Source: Flavobacteriales bacterium (GTDB lineage Bacteria; Bacteroidota; Bacteroidia; Flavobacteriales_E; Vicingaceae). From it: a stretch of DNA of 48,320 nt. The position numbers were made by a program, and so were the translations under genes. Below the pieces are notes generated by a model. It saw nothing but the letters and a program-made list of their open reading frames with translations. It was not told the origin of the DNA and made no database searches. Position 1 is the stretch's first letter. Each line of letters starts with the position of its first letter. Below, one piece after another: positions 1 through 9,800 of this stretch. The stretch is taken from positions 1-48,320 of the forward strand of contig JAPHUD010000013.1 in assembly GCA_026196775.1 (NCBI GenBank), in the 5' to 3' direction.

Positions 1-1518
1 AAATTCCTGAATAACTATTTCTCTGGTTTTATCTAAAATCTTTCCGGGTTCTGTTAATCCATGTTCTCTTACAGATCGATTTAATCCATTGTTACAAACA
101 ACACTTACCATGGCTCCTGGAACCCCATGTCCAGTACAATCTGCAGCAGCAATTAAAATATTATCATTTTTATGTTCTAACCAATAAAAATCTCCTGCTA
201 TAATATCTTTTGGAAGATAAAGTACAAAATTATCAGGCAAGTATTCCTTTATGGATTTAGTTGAAGGCAATATCGCGTTTTGAATACGCTTGGCATAAGT
301 AATTGAATCGGTTATTTCTTTGTTTTTTTCTGCTAATAATAAATTGGATTTCTTTTTATTTTTATAACTTCTGAAAATAAAAAACGCTAATAAAAGCATC
401 AAGAAAAGACCAATTGCCATAGCAATTTTCTGAGTATATTGTTTTTCTATTTCTGCTTCTTGTAGTTTATTTATATTTTTTAAATTTTCTAATTCAAGCT
501 GGCTGCGCTCATTCTTAAAAGCATTTTCCATTGCTAGTAATCTGTTATTAGAATTTTCTTTGTTGATAGAGTCTGTAATTAACATATGTTTAGATTGATA
601 AGCATGGGCTTGAGCAAAATTTCCAATTGCCAAATAACTATTCGACAAGCCTTTGTAAACATCGCTTTTTAATGTTACAGTACTATTTTTAGAATATTTA
701 TCTAATGCTTCAGTATAATATTTTATGGCAAGGTTGTATTTTTTTTGTTGATAATAAAGCTCTCCATAAATATTGTAAACTTGAAACAAATCGTAAGGAC
801 TATTTACTTTAGTAAACTTTTCTTCTGCATCTTGAAGATATAGTAATGTTTCTGCATAATTGTTTTTAGCTAATTCACTTTGTGCTTTATATAAAAAAAC
901 GTTAGCTAACAAATGTATATTAGCTTCTTTTTTTCTAACTGATTTAAATGCTTCATCAAGATAGTAATCAGCACTATCTTCTTGATTTAAAGACTTATAT
1001 ACTTTTGATAATGATAAATCCGTTTTTACTTTAGAATCTATTCTGTTTATTGCTTTAAACTCTTTGTTTGAGAGTAAAAAATATTCTTTTGCTGTTTTAA
1101 AATTTTGTAAATATGCATGAATATTTGCTATATTGGCATAAGCACTTGCCATTCCGTCTTTTAAATCATGTTCCTTATTTATTTCAATAGTAATGTTATA
1201 ATACTTTAGAGCTTCATTATACATTCCTAAATCAGCATAAATAGTTCCCAATGTATTATAAGCTTTAGATAATCCTTTATTATAATTAATTGCTTTAGCT
1301 TCTTTAACCGATAGTAAAGCATACTCAATTCCTTGTTGAAAATCATTATAGCTAATATTCCAAGCTATTACATTAAGCGTATTTACTTTCTCTTGTTTAT
1401 CTGTAATTGATGATAAACTATTAATTAAACTATCAATTTGTTGTTGAGGAATTTGAGCTGATAATGAACCGCTAAAAATAAAAGATAAAAATATATTTCG
1501 TAAGTAACTGAATTTCAT
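1..1518 (-). CDS. TPR / membrane / SpoIIE-type PP2C phosphatase, C-terminus cut by window edge
   Basis: Read from the minus strand, this gene begins at ATG 1518 and is still open at base 1, so about 506 residues are visible and the C-terminus is missing. It starts with a signal peptide (MKFSYLRNIFLSFIFSGSLS) and continues with about 350 residues of tetratricopeptide-like helices. One membrane segment follows (around AMAIGLFLMLLLAFFIF), then a linker and the start of a SpoIIE/PP2C phosphatase domain. Visible phosphatase marks are the metal-binding AGDFYW and ADCTGHGVPGAMVS. In this family an extracytoplasmic sensor part controls a cytoplasmic Ser/Thr phosphatase, often acting on anti-sigma-factor antagonists; the target here is unknown. 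It lies 78 bases downstream of a paralogue with the same architecture. Architecture is clear; physiological role is inferred only by family. Confidence 0.88.
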   Translation of the reverse strand, partial: MKFSYLRNIFLSFIFSGSLSAQIPQQQIDSLINSLSSITDKQEKVNTLNVIAWNISYNDFQQGIEYALLSVKEAKAINYNKGLSKAYNTLGTIYADLGMYNEALKYYNITIEINKEHDLKDGMASAYANIANIHAYLQNFKTAKEYFLLSNKEFKAINRIDSKVKTDLSLSKVYKSLNQEDSADYYLDEAFKSVRKKEANIHLLANVFLYKAQSELAKNNYAETLLYLQDAEEKFTKVNSPYDLFQVYNIYGELYYQQKKYNLAIKYYTEALDKYSKNSTVTLKSDVYKGLSNSYLAIGNFAQAHAYQSKHMLITDSINKENSNNRLLAMENAFKNERSQLELENLKNINKLQEAEIEKQYTQKIAMAIGLFLMLLLAFFIFRSYKNKKKSNLLLAEKNKEITDSITYAKRIQNAILPSTKSIKEYLPDNFVLYLPKDIIAGDFYWLEHKNDNILIAAADCTGHGVPGAMVSVVCNNGLNRSVREHGLTEPGKILDKTREIVIQEF

Positions 1519-1596
1519 TATATTGGTTTTAGTGATATAAAAGTAATGACTTTTTGATTTTCTTAAAACAGGTTATTCATTAAAATAATCTTTACA

Positions 1597-3606
1597 TCAT
1601 ATTCTAACGCCTATAATGCAAACATCATCAACTTGTTCTAAACTTCCTTTCCATTCTTCAAAGTACTTCTCCAATAATGCTTTTTGTTCATTCATTGTCT
1701 TTTCTTGTATAGAAAGTAGTAAATTTTTAAAAGGTTTATACATCAGTTTTTTTCCTTTTATACCACCAAACTGATCTGCAAAACCATCAGTAAACATATA
1801 AATAGTATCTCCTTTTTGGAGTTCAACTTTATGTTGATTAAATGGCTCTGGGTTATCTACTTTACCTATTGGTTGTTTGTTTGGTTTTATTTCTACTAAT
1901 TTTTCTTTATCGTTTGCTTTTACAATATAAAGTGCATTGTTAGCTCCAGCATATTGTAGCGTAGCAGAACTTTCAGAAAATTGAAGCCTACAAAGAGCAA
2001 TATCCATCCCATCATTCACCTCTTCTTCACTTTTTTCAAAAGTTTCAATTACTAATGACCTCACTTTATCTAAAATTTCAGCGGGATTGGTCAACTTAAA
2101 TTCTCTAACCGCTCTATTTAAAGCATTATTACAAACCACACTTACCATTGCCCCAGGCACGCCATGTCCAGTACAATCTGCAGCAGCTAAGAAAATAGCT
2201 CTTTCTAATGCTCCATTTATATTAGAACTTTCCATCCAATAGAAATCTCCACTTACTACATCTTTAGGTTTGTATAAAATAAATCCATTTTCTAGATTCT
2301 TACTTAATACTTCTTTTGGAGGTAAAATTGCCTGTTGTATTCTACGTGCATAAATAATACTATCTGTAATTTCCTTATTTTTATTATCTACAATAATTTT
2401 TTGTTGCTCTACTTCAAATTTTTGAAGTTCTATCAATTGTTTTTGTTTGTTAGAATTTCTTAACGACTTATAAATTATAAATGAGATAATTATTACAGCT
2501 AATAATATTACAGCTAAAAAAACTAAAAATAATTGTTGTCTTTTTTGTTCTGAAGCTGCTACAGCAAGTTCTTTTTCATGCTGAGCCTGTTCTATAGCTT
2601 GTTTTTTTTCAAATTCAAAATTCACCTCTTGACGAAGAATCTCTTTTTTGTTTTCTTCATTAAAAATACTGTCTTTATAAGCCATGGCTAAACGTAAGCT
2701 TTTTAAAGCCTCTTTATCTCTCCCCATGTGTTCATATAGCGTAGTTTGCTTAGAATATGCTGAATACAAACCATTTAATGATCCTAATTGTTTAGACAAA
2801 TCTAATGCTCGTTGAATATACTTTTCTGCTTCAGCATATTTGCCTAATAAAATATATAAATTCCCTATGTTCTGTGATTTTATTAATATACCTTCTAAGT
2901 CATTTTGTTGTTCACTTATTTCTAACGCTTTAAAATAATAAGTAATAGCTTCTTCATAGTTTTCTAAATTTTTATGAATTACCCCTATATTTCCTAAATG
3001 CCTTGATTGTCCATCAATATTGTTATTTTTAGTGTCAATTTCCAAGGCTTTTCCATAATATTCTAATGCCTTTTCGAAATCTTGAAGATGCTTATATACT
3101 ACACCAATATTGCCGTAGTGTAATGAGGTTCTTGCTGTGTCACCTCTTTTTAAATCAATTTCTAATGCTTTATTATGGAGTTCTAATGCTTTTTCAAGGT
3201 CATTGGTATTTTTATATAATACTCCCAATCCAGCATACATTACAGCAACCCCATCCAAGTTATTCAGTTCTTCATGAATGGCTAATGCATTATAATAGTA
3301 TTCAATTGCTCCAGGATAATCTGACTGAATAGATTTACAGGTAGCTAAAGTTCCGTAGGCTAAAGCTTCTCCTTTTTTCCATTTAATTTTTTTACTAAGT
3401 TGTAGAGCTTGTTCAAAAATTTTGGTTGCAGAATCTACCTGTCCATTTCTTAGTTTTTTACCTAGTTTTATTAAAGCTTCAACTTTAGTTGTGTCTTCAG
3501 AAGCAGAACTTATATATTTTGATAAAGAATCGAGGTTAGAAGCCTTAGATTGAAAAGAAAAACACGCAACCAAAAGTATAATATACAATATGTTGCGTGT
3601 TTTCAT
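1597..3606 (-). CDS. TPR / membrane / SpoIIE-type PP2C phosphatase, complete paralogue
   Basis: A 669-residue protein beginning with a signal peptide (MKTRNILYIILLVACFSF). About seven TPR units follow, several with the repeating pattern AL..Y.KALEI. Then come a short coiled coil, a single membrane helix (around FLVFLAVILLAVIIISFII), a second coiled coil and a C-terminal SpoIIE/PP2C domain. Phosphatase motifs are SGDFYW, AADCTGHGVPGAMVS, the NDGMDIALC region and FTDGFADQFGG, which supply the metal-binding aspartates. The family dephosphorylates phospho-Ser/Thr partner proteins in partner-switching or related signalling. The next gene downstream has the same order of domains and nearly the same motifs, so the pair is a tandem duplication. 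A T9SS outer-membrane operon lies directly upstream on the same strand, 107 bases away, so read-through is possible but not shown. Confidence 0.93.
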   Translation of the reverse strand: MKTRNILYIILLVACFSFQSKASNLDSLSKYISSASEDTTKVEALIKLGKKLRNGQVDSATKIFEQALQLSKKIKWKKGEALAYGTLATCKSIQSDYPGAIEYYYNALAIHEELNNLDGVAVMYAGLGVLYKNTNDLEKALELHNKALEIDLKRGDTARTSLHYGNIGVVYKHLQDFEKALEYYGKALEIDTKNNNIDGQSRHLGNIGVIHKNLENYEEAITYYFKALEISEQQNDLEGILIKSQNIGNLYILLGKYAEAEKYIQRALDLSKQLGSLNGLYSAYSKQTTLYEHMGRDKEALKSLRLAMAYKDSIFNEENKKEILRQEVNFEFEKKQAIEQAQHEKELAVAASEQKRQQLFLVFLAVILLAVIIISFIIYKSLRNSNKQKQLIELQKFEVEQQKIIVDNKNKEITDSIIYARRIQQAILPPKEVLSKNLENGFILYKPKDVVSGDFYWMESSNINGALERAIFLAAADCTGHGVPGAMVSVVCNNALNRAVREFKLTNPAEILDKVRSLVIETFEKSEEEVNDGMDIALCRLQFSESSATLQYAGANNALYIVKANDKEKLVEIKPNKQPIGKVDNPEPFNQHKVELQKGDTIYMFTDGFADQFGGIKGKKLMYKPFKNLLLSIQEKTMNEQKALLEKYFEEWKGSLEQVDDVCIIGVRI

Positions 3607-3712
3607 TTGTGTGTCTTCTTTTTATTATTAAATCTATTTATTAAGGCTAACAACTAATGAAACTTTAAAGCAAAAGAATTTGAGCAGATAACAAACCATT
3701 AAAATAAATAGA

Positions 3713-5836
3713 CTAATTCCCTTTAAATACATCTTTAAAATCTTCGCTTAAAGTTTTAAATGCTGTTCTTCTATTTTTTTGATGACAATCGCAATCATCT
3801 TTACCTGTTATACCACAGTCTTCATATTTAGAACAATCATCTAACGGTTCAGTTTCACCTTTTCCAACAGCTTGAAGCCTTTCTTTTGTTATTCCTCCTT
3901 TAATCAAATAATCAACAACTGATTGAGCTCTTTGTTGAGATAATCTTAAATTATAATCGTCATTTCCTCTTGCATCAGTATGGGCTCTAATCTCAATAAC
4001 AATATTATCATTTAGTGTTAAAAATTCAATTAATTTATCCAATATTTCTTTCGATTTTGGTCGTAAAGTGGCTTTATCAAAGTCATACTCTATACCTGGT
4101 ATTTCAAGCTCTCCCATTGGAATAGGTGTTAAAAAGAAATCTTGCAAAAAGTGTTGAGATTCTGTCAAACCAGTTGTTGAAATATTAGAAGCGTCACCAA
4201 AGTATTTTGCCTTTTGAGCTTTAATAAATAAATCCCAATTAGGTTCTAAAGCTAACTCGTAGTTTCCCTGTTCATCTGTAGTAAGAAATATTGTTTCTTT
4301 ATCACCTTTAATATCTTTAAATGAAATTAATGCATTTGGGATAACCTCATCTGTTTCTGCATTAAATACAGTTCCACTAATACTAAAGCGCATATCAGGT
4401 TGTGAAAATTGATAAATAGAATAACAATAAACAGAACCTTCATAATCTTCTTCACAATCACAGGGAGTTCTGTTGGAAGACAGAAAACCGTTTGCTTGCT
4501 TTTTATCAATGATAAAATAAGCATCATCTTTACTAGAGTTGTAAGGTTTTCCTAAGTTTATCGGAGTTCCCCAGTAATTTTCATCTTCATTATAAGATGC
4601 TTTATAAATATCTAACCCGCCAATACCACCATGAGCATCTGACGAAAAATATAATGTTTTTGTGAAATAATTAAAAAATGGAGTAACCTCATCACCTATT
4701 GTATTTATGGTTTTACCAATATTTGTAGGTTCACTTAATCCACCATATTCATCAATAGAGCAAAACCAAATATCCATTCCACCTTGCCCTCCTGGTCGGT
4801 TAGAAGAAAAATACAACATATCTCCTTCTAAAGATAGTGCTGGGTGCATTGATTTATAACCTTCTAAATTAACTTTTTTATCGAGTTTGATTGGTGGCAT
4901 CCATTGTCCGTTAAAAAGCTTACTTACCCATATAGAAACATCTTTACTGTTTATTTCAGACTGTCTTGTAAAATAAAAAGTTGTTTTATCTATTGATAAA
5001 ACTCCAGCACCTTCATATTGTTGAGAATTGACAGGAAACCCCAAAGGAGATGGTTCAGAAAAATTACCATCAAAAGTTTTTTGGGCAATATAAAAATCAC
5101 TCAACCCAGCTTCGTTAGATTCTTTTTTTGAATTAGGTTCGTTACTAATTGCTGTAGAATAAATATAGGTCATTTCATCTCCAAAAAAATTCATTGAATA
5201 TGAAGAAGTCCCTTTGTTTATAGTAGAGTCTGCTTTAGTTACTGTAACTCCTTTTTTTGCAGAACTCTCATCTAAAGCATAATAACACCCAATAATATTT
5301 TTATCTGTTAGTTTTAATAATTCTTGATTGGTAGATGTTTTTTTGTATAGTTCAAATTGTTTAAGTGCTTCGTTGTATTTATTATTTTTCATTAATGCAT
5401 CTCCATACCAAAAAATAGGATCTGAAAATTTTAATTCTATTTCATCAACAGGAAGTTTAACTGCAATAGCAAACCAAGTTTCGGCATTTATATAGTCAGC
5501 ATTTTTTCGATAAGCATGAGCTAATTTATTGATTAATAATGGATTATCATATTTTCTAGAAGTAGAATCGGTTTTTTGTTCAGTAGTTGCAGAATCAGTT
5601 TTATTTTTTCTAGGTTTGGGACTCCACGCTTTTGCTTCATATGGATGTACCAAATTACCATCAGAAAGCCCTTTGTTTTCTACAGCCTTTTTGTAAAAAT
5701 AGGCAGCAGATGCATAGTTTTCGTTATTGTATTCGTTATCTCCAAAATTAATAATTTCACTTCTACTTTGGGCAAAAGAAATAACACTTGATAGCCCAAA
5801 CAAAATGCTTAAGTAAATAGATAGTTTCATATTCAT
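3713..5836 (-). CDS. OmpA-family outer-membrane protein with TPR, PD40 propeller and peptidoglycan-binding domain (PorE/SprE-neighbourhood type)
   Basis: A protein of about 707 residues. I start it at ATG 5836 because this overlaps the upstream stop as TAATG, the usual coupled arrangement; a TTG at 5851 is the longer alternative. A signal peptide ending in ISFAQ precedes a TPR region. PD40/WD40-like propeller strands follow (SLEGDMLYFSSNRPGGQGG and TLYFSSDAHGGIGGLDIYK), then a carboxypeptidase-regulatory-like fold (ISGTVFNAETDEVIPNALIS). The C-terminal OmpA domain is EIRAHTDARG followed by NLRLSQQRAQSVVDYL. This order matches PorE-like T9SS components and the OmpA proteins often found beside PorP/SprF genes. 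It probably ties the outer-membrane export partner to peptidoglycan. It is the last gene of the operon with the PorP/SprF protein and the type B-sorted adhesin. Confidence 0.9.
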   Translation of the reverse strand: MNMKLSIYLSILFGLSSVISFAQSRSEIINFGDNEYNNENYASAAYFYKKAVENKGLSDGNLVHPYEAKAWSPKPRKNKTDSATTEQKTDSTSRKYDNPLLINKLAHAYRKNADYINAETWFAIAVKLPVDEIELKFSDPIFWYGDALMKNNKYNEALKQFELYKKTSTNQELLKLTDKNIIGCYYALDESSAKKGVTVTKADSTINKGTSSYSMNFFGDEMTYIYSTAISNEPNSKKESNEAGLSDFYIAQKTFDGNFSEPSPLGFPVNSQQYEGAGVLSIDKTTFYFTRQSEINSKDVSIWVSKLFNGQWMPPIKLDKKVNLEGYKSMHPALSLEGDMLYFSSNRPGGQGGMDIWFCSIDEYGGLSEPTNIGKTINTIGDEVTPFFNYFTKTLYFSSDAHGGIGGLDIYKASYNEDENYWGTPINLGKPYNSSKDDAYFIIDKKQANGFLSSNRTPCDCEEDYEGSVYCYSIYQFSQPDMRFSISGTVFNAETDEVIPNALISFKDIKGDKETIFLTTDEQGNYELALEPNWDLFIKAQKAKYFGDASNISTTGLTESQHFLQDFFLTPIPMGELEIPGIEYDFDKATLRPKSKEILDKLIEFLTLNDNIVIEIRAHTDARGNDDYNLRLSQQRAQSVVDYLIKGGITKERLQAVGKGETEPLDDCSKYEDCGITGKDDCDCHQKNRRTAFKTLSEDFKDVFKGN

Positions 5837-6846
5837 TATATTCTTGGGCAATTTCTAATAGGGTTAGGCTTAAATATTTTAGGGATATAAGTGATTGACA
5901 CCTCAAAACCACCTTTCCCATCAGAAAAATCATTCAAATCTGATGTATTTACATCATAACTAATTCTTGCTTCATAACTACCATATTTTGCACCAGCTTC
6001 AATAATGAAAGCATCTTCCGAGCGAAAATTAGTTCCTAGCATTAAAATTGTCCCTGCTTTTTGCATATGATAGTGCAACATCATCCCTACATTTACCTCA
6101 CTTGCATTTTCTTGTTGCATATATAATCCTTTGGGGAGTATTTGAACTGTATTAGATATATTTATTTTTGCTCCTCCATGAACTACATGTCTCATGGGAA
6201 GCTTGTTGTTTGTCCCAAAAAAATCTTCTTGAGGTTGTGTTAAATGAAAAACTGAATAGCCAACAAATGGATTTACTCTAATTTGTTCTTTTCCATAAAA
6301 ATAAACAAACCCAGCATTTAAGTCTGGTATCCAAAAACTATTATTATTAAATGTTTCTCCTGTAGGAGCGTTTAAATCGAAAGATCCACCACCTGTGCTT
6401 GTAAATTGATTTTCAAAATATAAATTATTAAAATTCACACTCTTTTGTATTGTTCCTCCCTGAACGCCAAATGCTATCTTATGTGTTTTATCCTTATCAA
6501 GATAAATATTATATGCAGCGTTTAAAGCAATATTTAATACATTATAATTCCCAGCACCAGCCCTACTATTAAGCACTTGGAGTCCAAAAGCAAATTTTTT
6601 AAAGGGCATGTCAAAAGAAATAGCAGAAGTATTAAAAGCTTTTGATGAAACACTTCCCCACTGTGTTCTATAGTGAGCATGAAGTCTATATTTACCATCA
6701 AATTGACCAGCAAGAGCAGGATTTAAATATAATGCCGCAGCATCATATTGTGACAAGTGAAAATCTTGAGCATCTACTTTAATAGAACCAATTGCCAAAC
6801 TAACTGCTAAAACAAAGTAATATTTTCTTGATTTAAAAAAATTCAT
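5836..6846 (-). CDS. PorP/SprF family type IX secretion membrane protein
   Basis: A 336-residue outer-membrane beta-barrel protein starting at ATG 6846. It has a signal peptide (cleavage near KVDAQ) and the family hallmark just after it: DFHLSQYDAAALYLNPALAG, then YRLHAHYRTQWG. Length and N-terminal motif are typical of PorP/SprF. Established knowledge: proteins with type B T9SS sorting domains, such as the gliding adhesin SprB, need a PorP/SprF-type partner encoded beside them. Here the upstream gene ends only two bases before this start and carries such a sorting domain. That makes this protein its likely dedicated secretion or surface-anchoring partner. The downstream OmpA gene overlaps its stop codon. 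Confidence 0.93.
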   Translation of the reverse strand: MNFFKSRKYYFVLAVSLAIGSIKVDAQDFHLSQYDAAALYLNPALAGQFDGKYRLHAHYRTQWGSVSSKAFNTSAISFDMPFKKFAFGLQVLNSRAGAGNYNVLNIALNAAYNIYLDKDKTHKIAFGVQGGTIQKSVNFNNLYFENQFTSTGGGSFDLNAPTGETFNNNSFWIPDLNAGFVYFYGKEQIRVNPFVGYSVFHLTQPQEDFFGTNNKLPMRHVVHGGAKINISNTVQILPKGLYMQQENASEVNVGMMLHYHMQKAGTILMLGTNFRSEDAFIIEAGAKYGSYEARISYDVNTSDLNDFSDGKGGFEVSITYIPKIFKPNPIRNCPRI

Positions 6847-6848
6847 GA

Positions 6849-9800
6849 TTATCTTAATAATGTAACATCTCCTTTAATTGAGTGAGAAATATCATCCATA
6901 GTGGTTGCTCTAACAGTATATATATACACACCTATTGGTTGAACAACTCCACTTTTAGTTCCATCCCAGCCCTTACTTTGATCAGTTGATTCAAATATTA
7001 CTTCTCCCCAATTATTATATATTTTAAATTCTAAAAATTTGAATGGACCTCCTAATACATTAAATGTATTATTAGCTCCAATACCATCTGGAGAGAACGC
7101 ATTAGGTACTTGAGGAGGTAAAAACACTATTACTTCATCACATATAGAATCTTTACATCCTAATCCATCCGTAATGGTTAAGCATACTGTGAAATTACCC
7201 GTGCTACTATAATTATATGTTGGATTTTGATTGGTTGAATTTCCTATTCCATCCCCAAAGTCCCATTGCCAACCAACTATATTTGTGAAAGATTGATCTG
7301 TAAAATTAAAGTTTTCAAACACTTTTACAGAGTTTGGACTACTTATAAATTGGGCTGTTGGAGGTGCTTGAATAAATACTGATTGTGTAACAGTATCACT
7401 ACACCCTTGGGCTGACTGCACCGTTAATGTAACTGTATATGTTCCAGATGTATTATATGTATGAGAAGGAAATTGTGTTGTATCAGTATTACTATCTCCA
7501 AAATCCCATAACCAGTTTGAAATATTAGAACCTCCAACTGTTGAAGAATCAATAAATAGACTATTTACACCTTCGCAAACACCGTTTACGCCAAAATTAG
7601 CATCGGGTAATTCATAAATAGTAACAGGAGTTGTTATTGAATCAACACAACCATTTGAAGATGTTACAGTTAAAGTTACATTATAAGTTCCTGAATTAGA
7701 ATAAGTGCTAAAAGTATTTTGATTGAAACTATTATTACCATTTCCAAAATTCCATTGCCAAGAAGCAATAGGGTCTGGTGCTGTAGAAAGATCGTTAAAA
7801 AACACTGTATCTGTTGGACAAACTGAAACAAAACTAAAATTAGCATTTGGAGCTTCAATTAAAAATATTTCTAATGTATCGCTATATTTTTGACAACCAC
7901 CATTATTTGTTGATGTAAATACAAGCGTTACACTTCCATTTGCTAAATCTGTTGAATCTGCAAAATAAGATGTATTGTTTAAAGAATCACTTGGGTTGAA
8001 AGAACCACCACCTAATGTTTGCCAATAACCTGTTCCTGTAGTTGATGAAGCACTTACTGGAAATAAAACATTACCAGCACAAGCGGTGTCATTTGTTAAA
8101 ATAGTAGCAGTAGGTGTAGAGGTAAATGTTATATTTAATGTGTCTGATACAGGGGTGCAATTACCATTTCCTACAGAATTAAAATAAAGTTGAATTACTC
8201 CAGCTGTTGTATCTGCAGCACTTGGTATATAAACAGCATTAGGATCAAAAGGATTGGGGACAAAACTCCCCGAACCACTACTTACCCATTGAGAACCAGA
8301 TGCAGTAATTACAGTACCTGCAAGCTGAATCCCTGAAGTATCTTTGCAAACAGAAATATCTGGTCCAGCATTAATAATAATTCCTGTAGAAAAAGTTAAT
8401 GTCATTGTATCTGAATGAGAAGGACAAAGCCCATTTCCAGTAGTAGAAAGAATGAGTGTTGCAAAACCTGCGCTTAATTCAGCAGCAGTAGGTGTGTAAG
8501 CCGCATTTAAATCGGTTGTATTAGGATTGAAACTACCATTACCAATCCACAACCCTCCACTTGCTCCATTTACACTTCCGTTGAGATTAGTTACGGGATT
8601 GCTTATACAAGCAAAGGTATCGGTAGCAATAGCTTGAGGCTTGGGCTGGACATATATATTTTTAACAACTGTGTCAAAACACCCCTGTGATGACCCTACA
8701 ATAAGTTGTACTGGAATAATCCCTGTAGTATTTACATAAGTATTTGTTGGCGTTGGCGTTACAGCAGAATTTCCATTACCAAAATCCCAATTCCATGAAG
8801 TTACCGTTGCATTTGCTGTAGTTGTAGAAGCATCTATATAGTTAACAGGATTATTTACACAAACAGAATCTGGCATTGTAAAATTAGCCGTTATGCCCGA
8901 AACAGTTAATGTATCATAAATTGTATCTGCACAAGGTGTTCCTGCTTGTGCCACCAACATTACAATGTAGGTTCCAATAGTTGGGTAAGTATAGCTAGGG
9001 TTTACCGCAGTAGAATTATCAGTTGTAGAGAATGGATCTCCAAAATCCCAATAAAATGAATTCCCTGTTAGAGGAGTACTAGTATTTGTAAACTGAACAT
9101 TCAAGCCTGCACAAGCATTAATAGGTCCAATTCCAGGTGATGGAACAGGTGGGCAATTTAATACGTTAAATTGAAAATCTCGATATACTGTGTTTATTTT
9201 AATGCCATTTCGGAATTCATCAACTTTTACTCCTACAACATATTGTCCGAGTGTTGGTGGAACCCCAGAAATTTCCCCAGTAGTAGGATTTACTGTTAAA
9301 CTCGCCCCACCTAATGGATCATTAGCATTATATCCTCCATTATAATTAACAGGTGTAAAGGTTGCTACATTGCCAGGATATGTGGGTGCATTATCTCTAA
9401 ATGGATGGTAAAATGAATATGCTAAAGAATCACCATCTTTATCTGTTGCACCATGATCAAAACTTAACGGCTGTCCTTGACAAATAAATACAGGCGGAAA
9501 ATTTTTCCATTGAGGACTTGAATTTGTAAGATAAACATTATTATCTGGTATAAATGTATAAAACCCAGAAGTTGTACCCAGTGGATTATTCAAATTTACG
9601 ATACTTCCATTTCTACAACATAAACCATAAAACATGTGATAACCCCCTGCATTTGGAGGTAGATTATTTACAATTTTTGAATAAATTGCTTCTTCAACAC
9701 AAACACCAGGGTTATAAGCACAAGGGTCTATAACTGGATTTAAAATAGAAGTCTGAGATATAGGGATACTTATATTTTTACTTGGTGAAAAAGCTGCTCC

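Noticed and set aside
3066-3332. Plus-strand open frame of 88 codons opposite the second phosphatase
   Set aside because: It lies wholly antisense to well-matched TPR codons, lacks a signal or domain, and has the residue use of a reverse complement.
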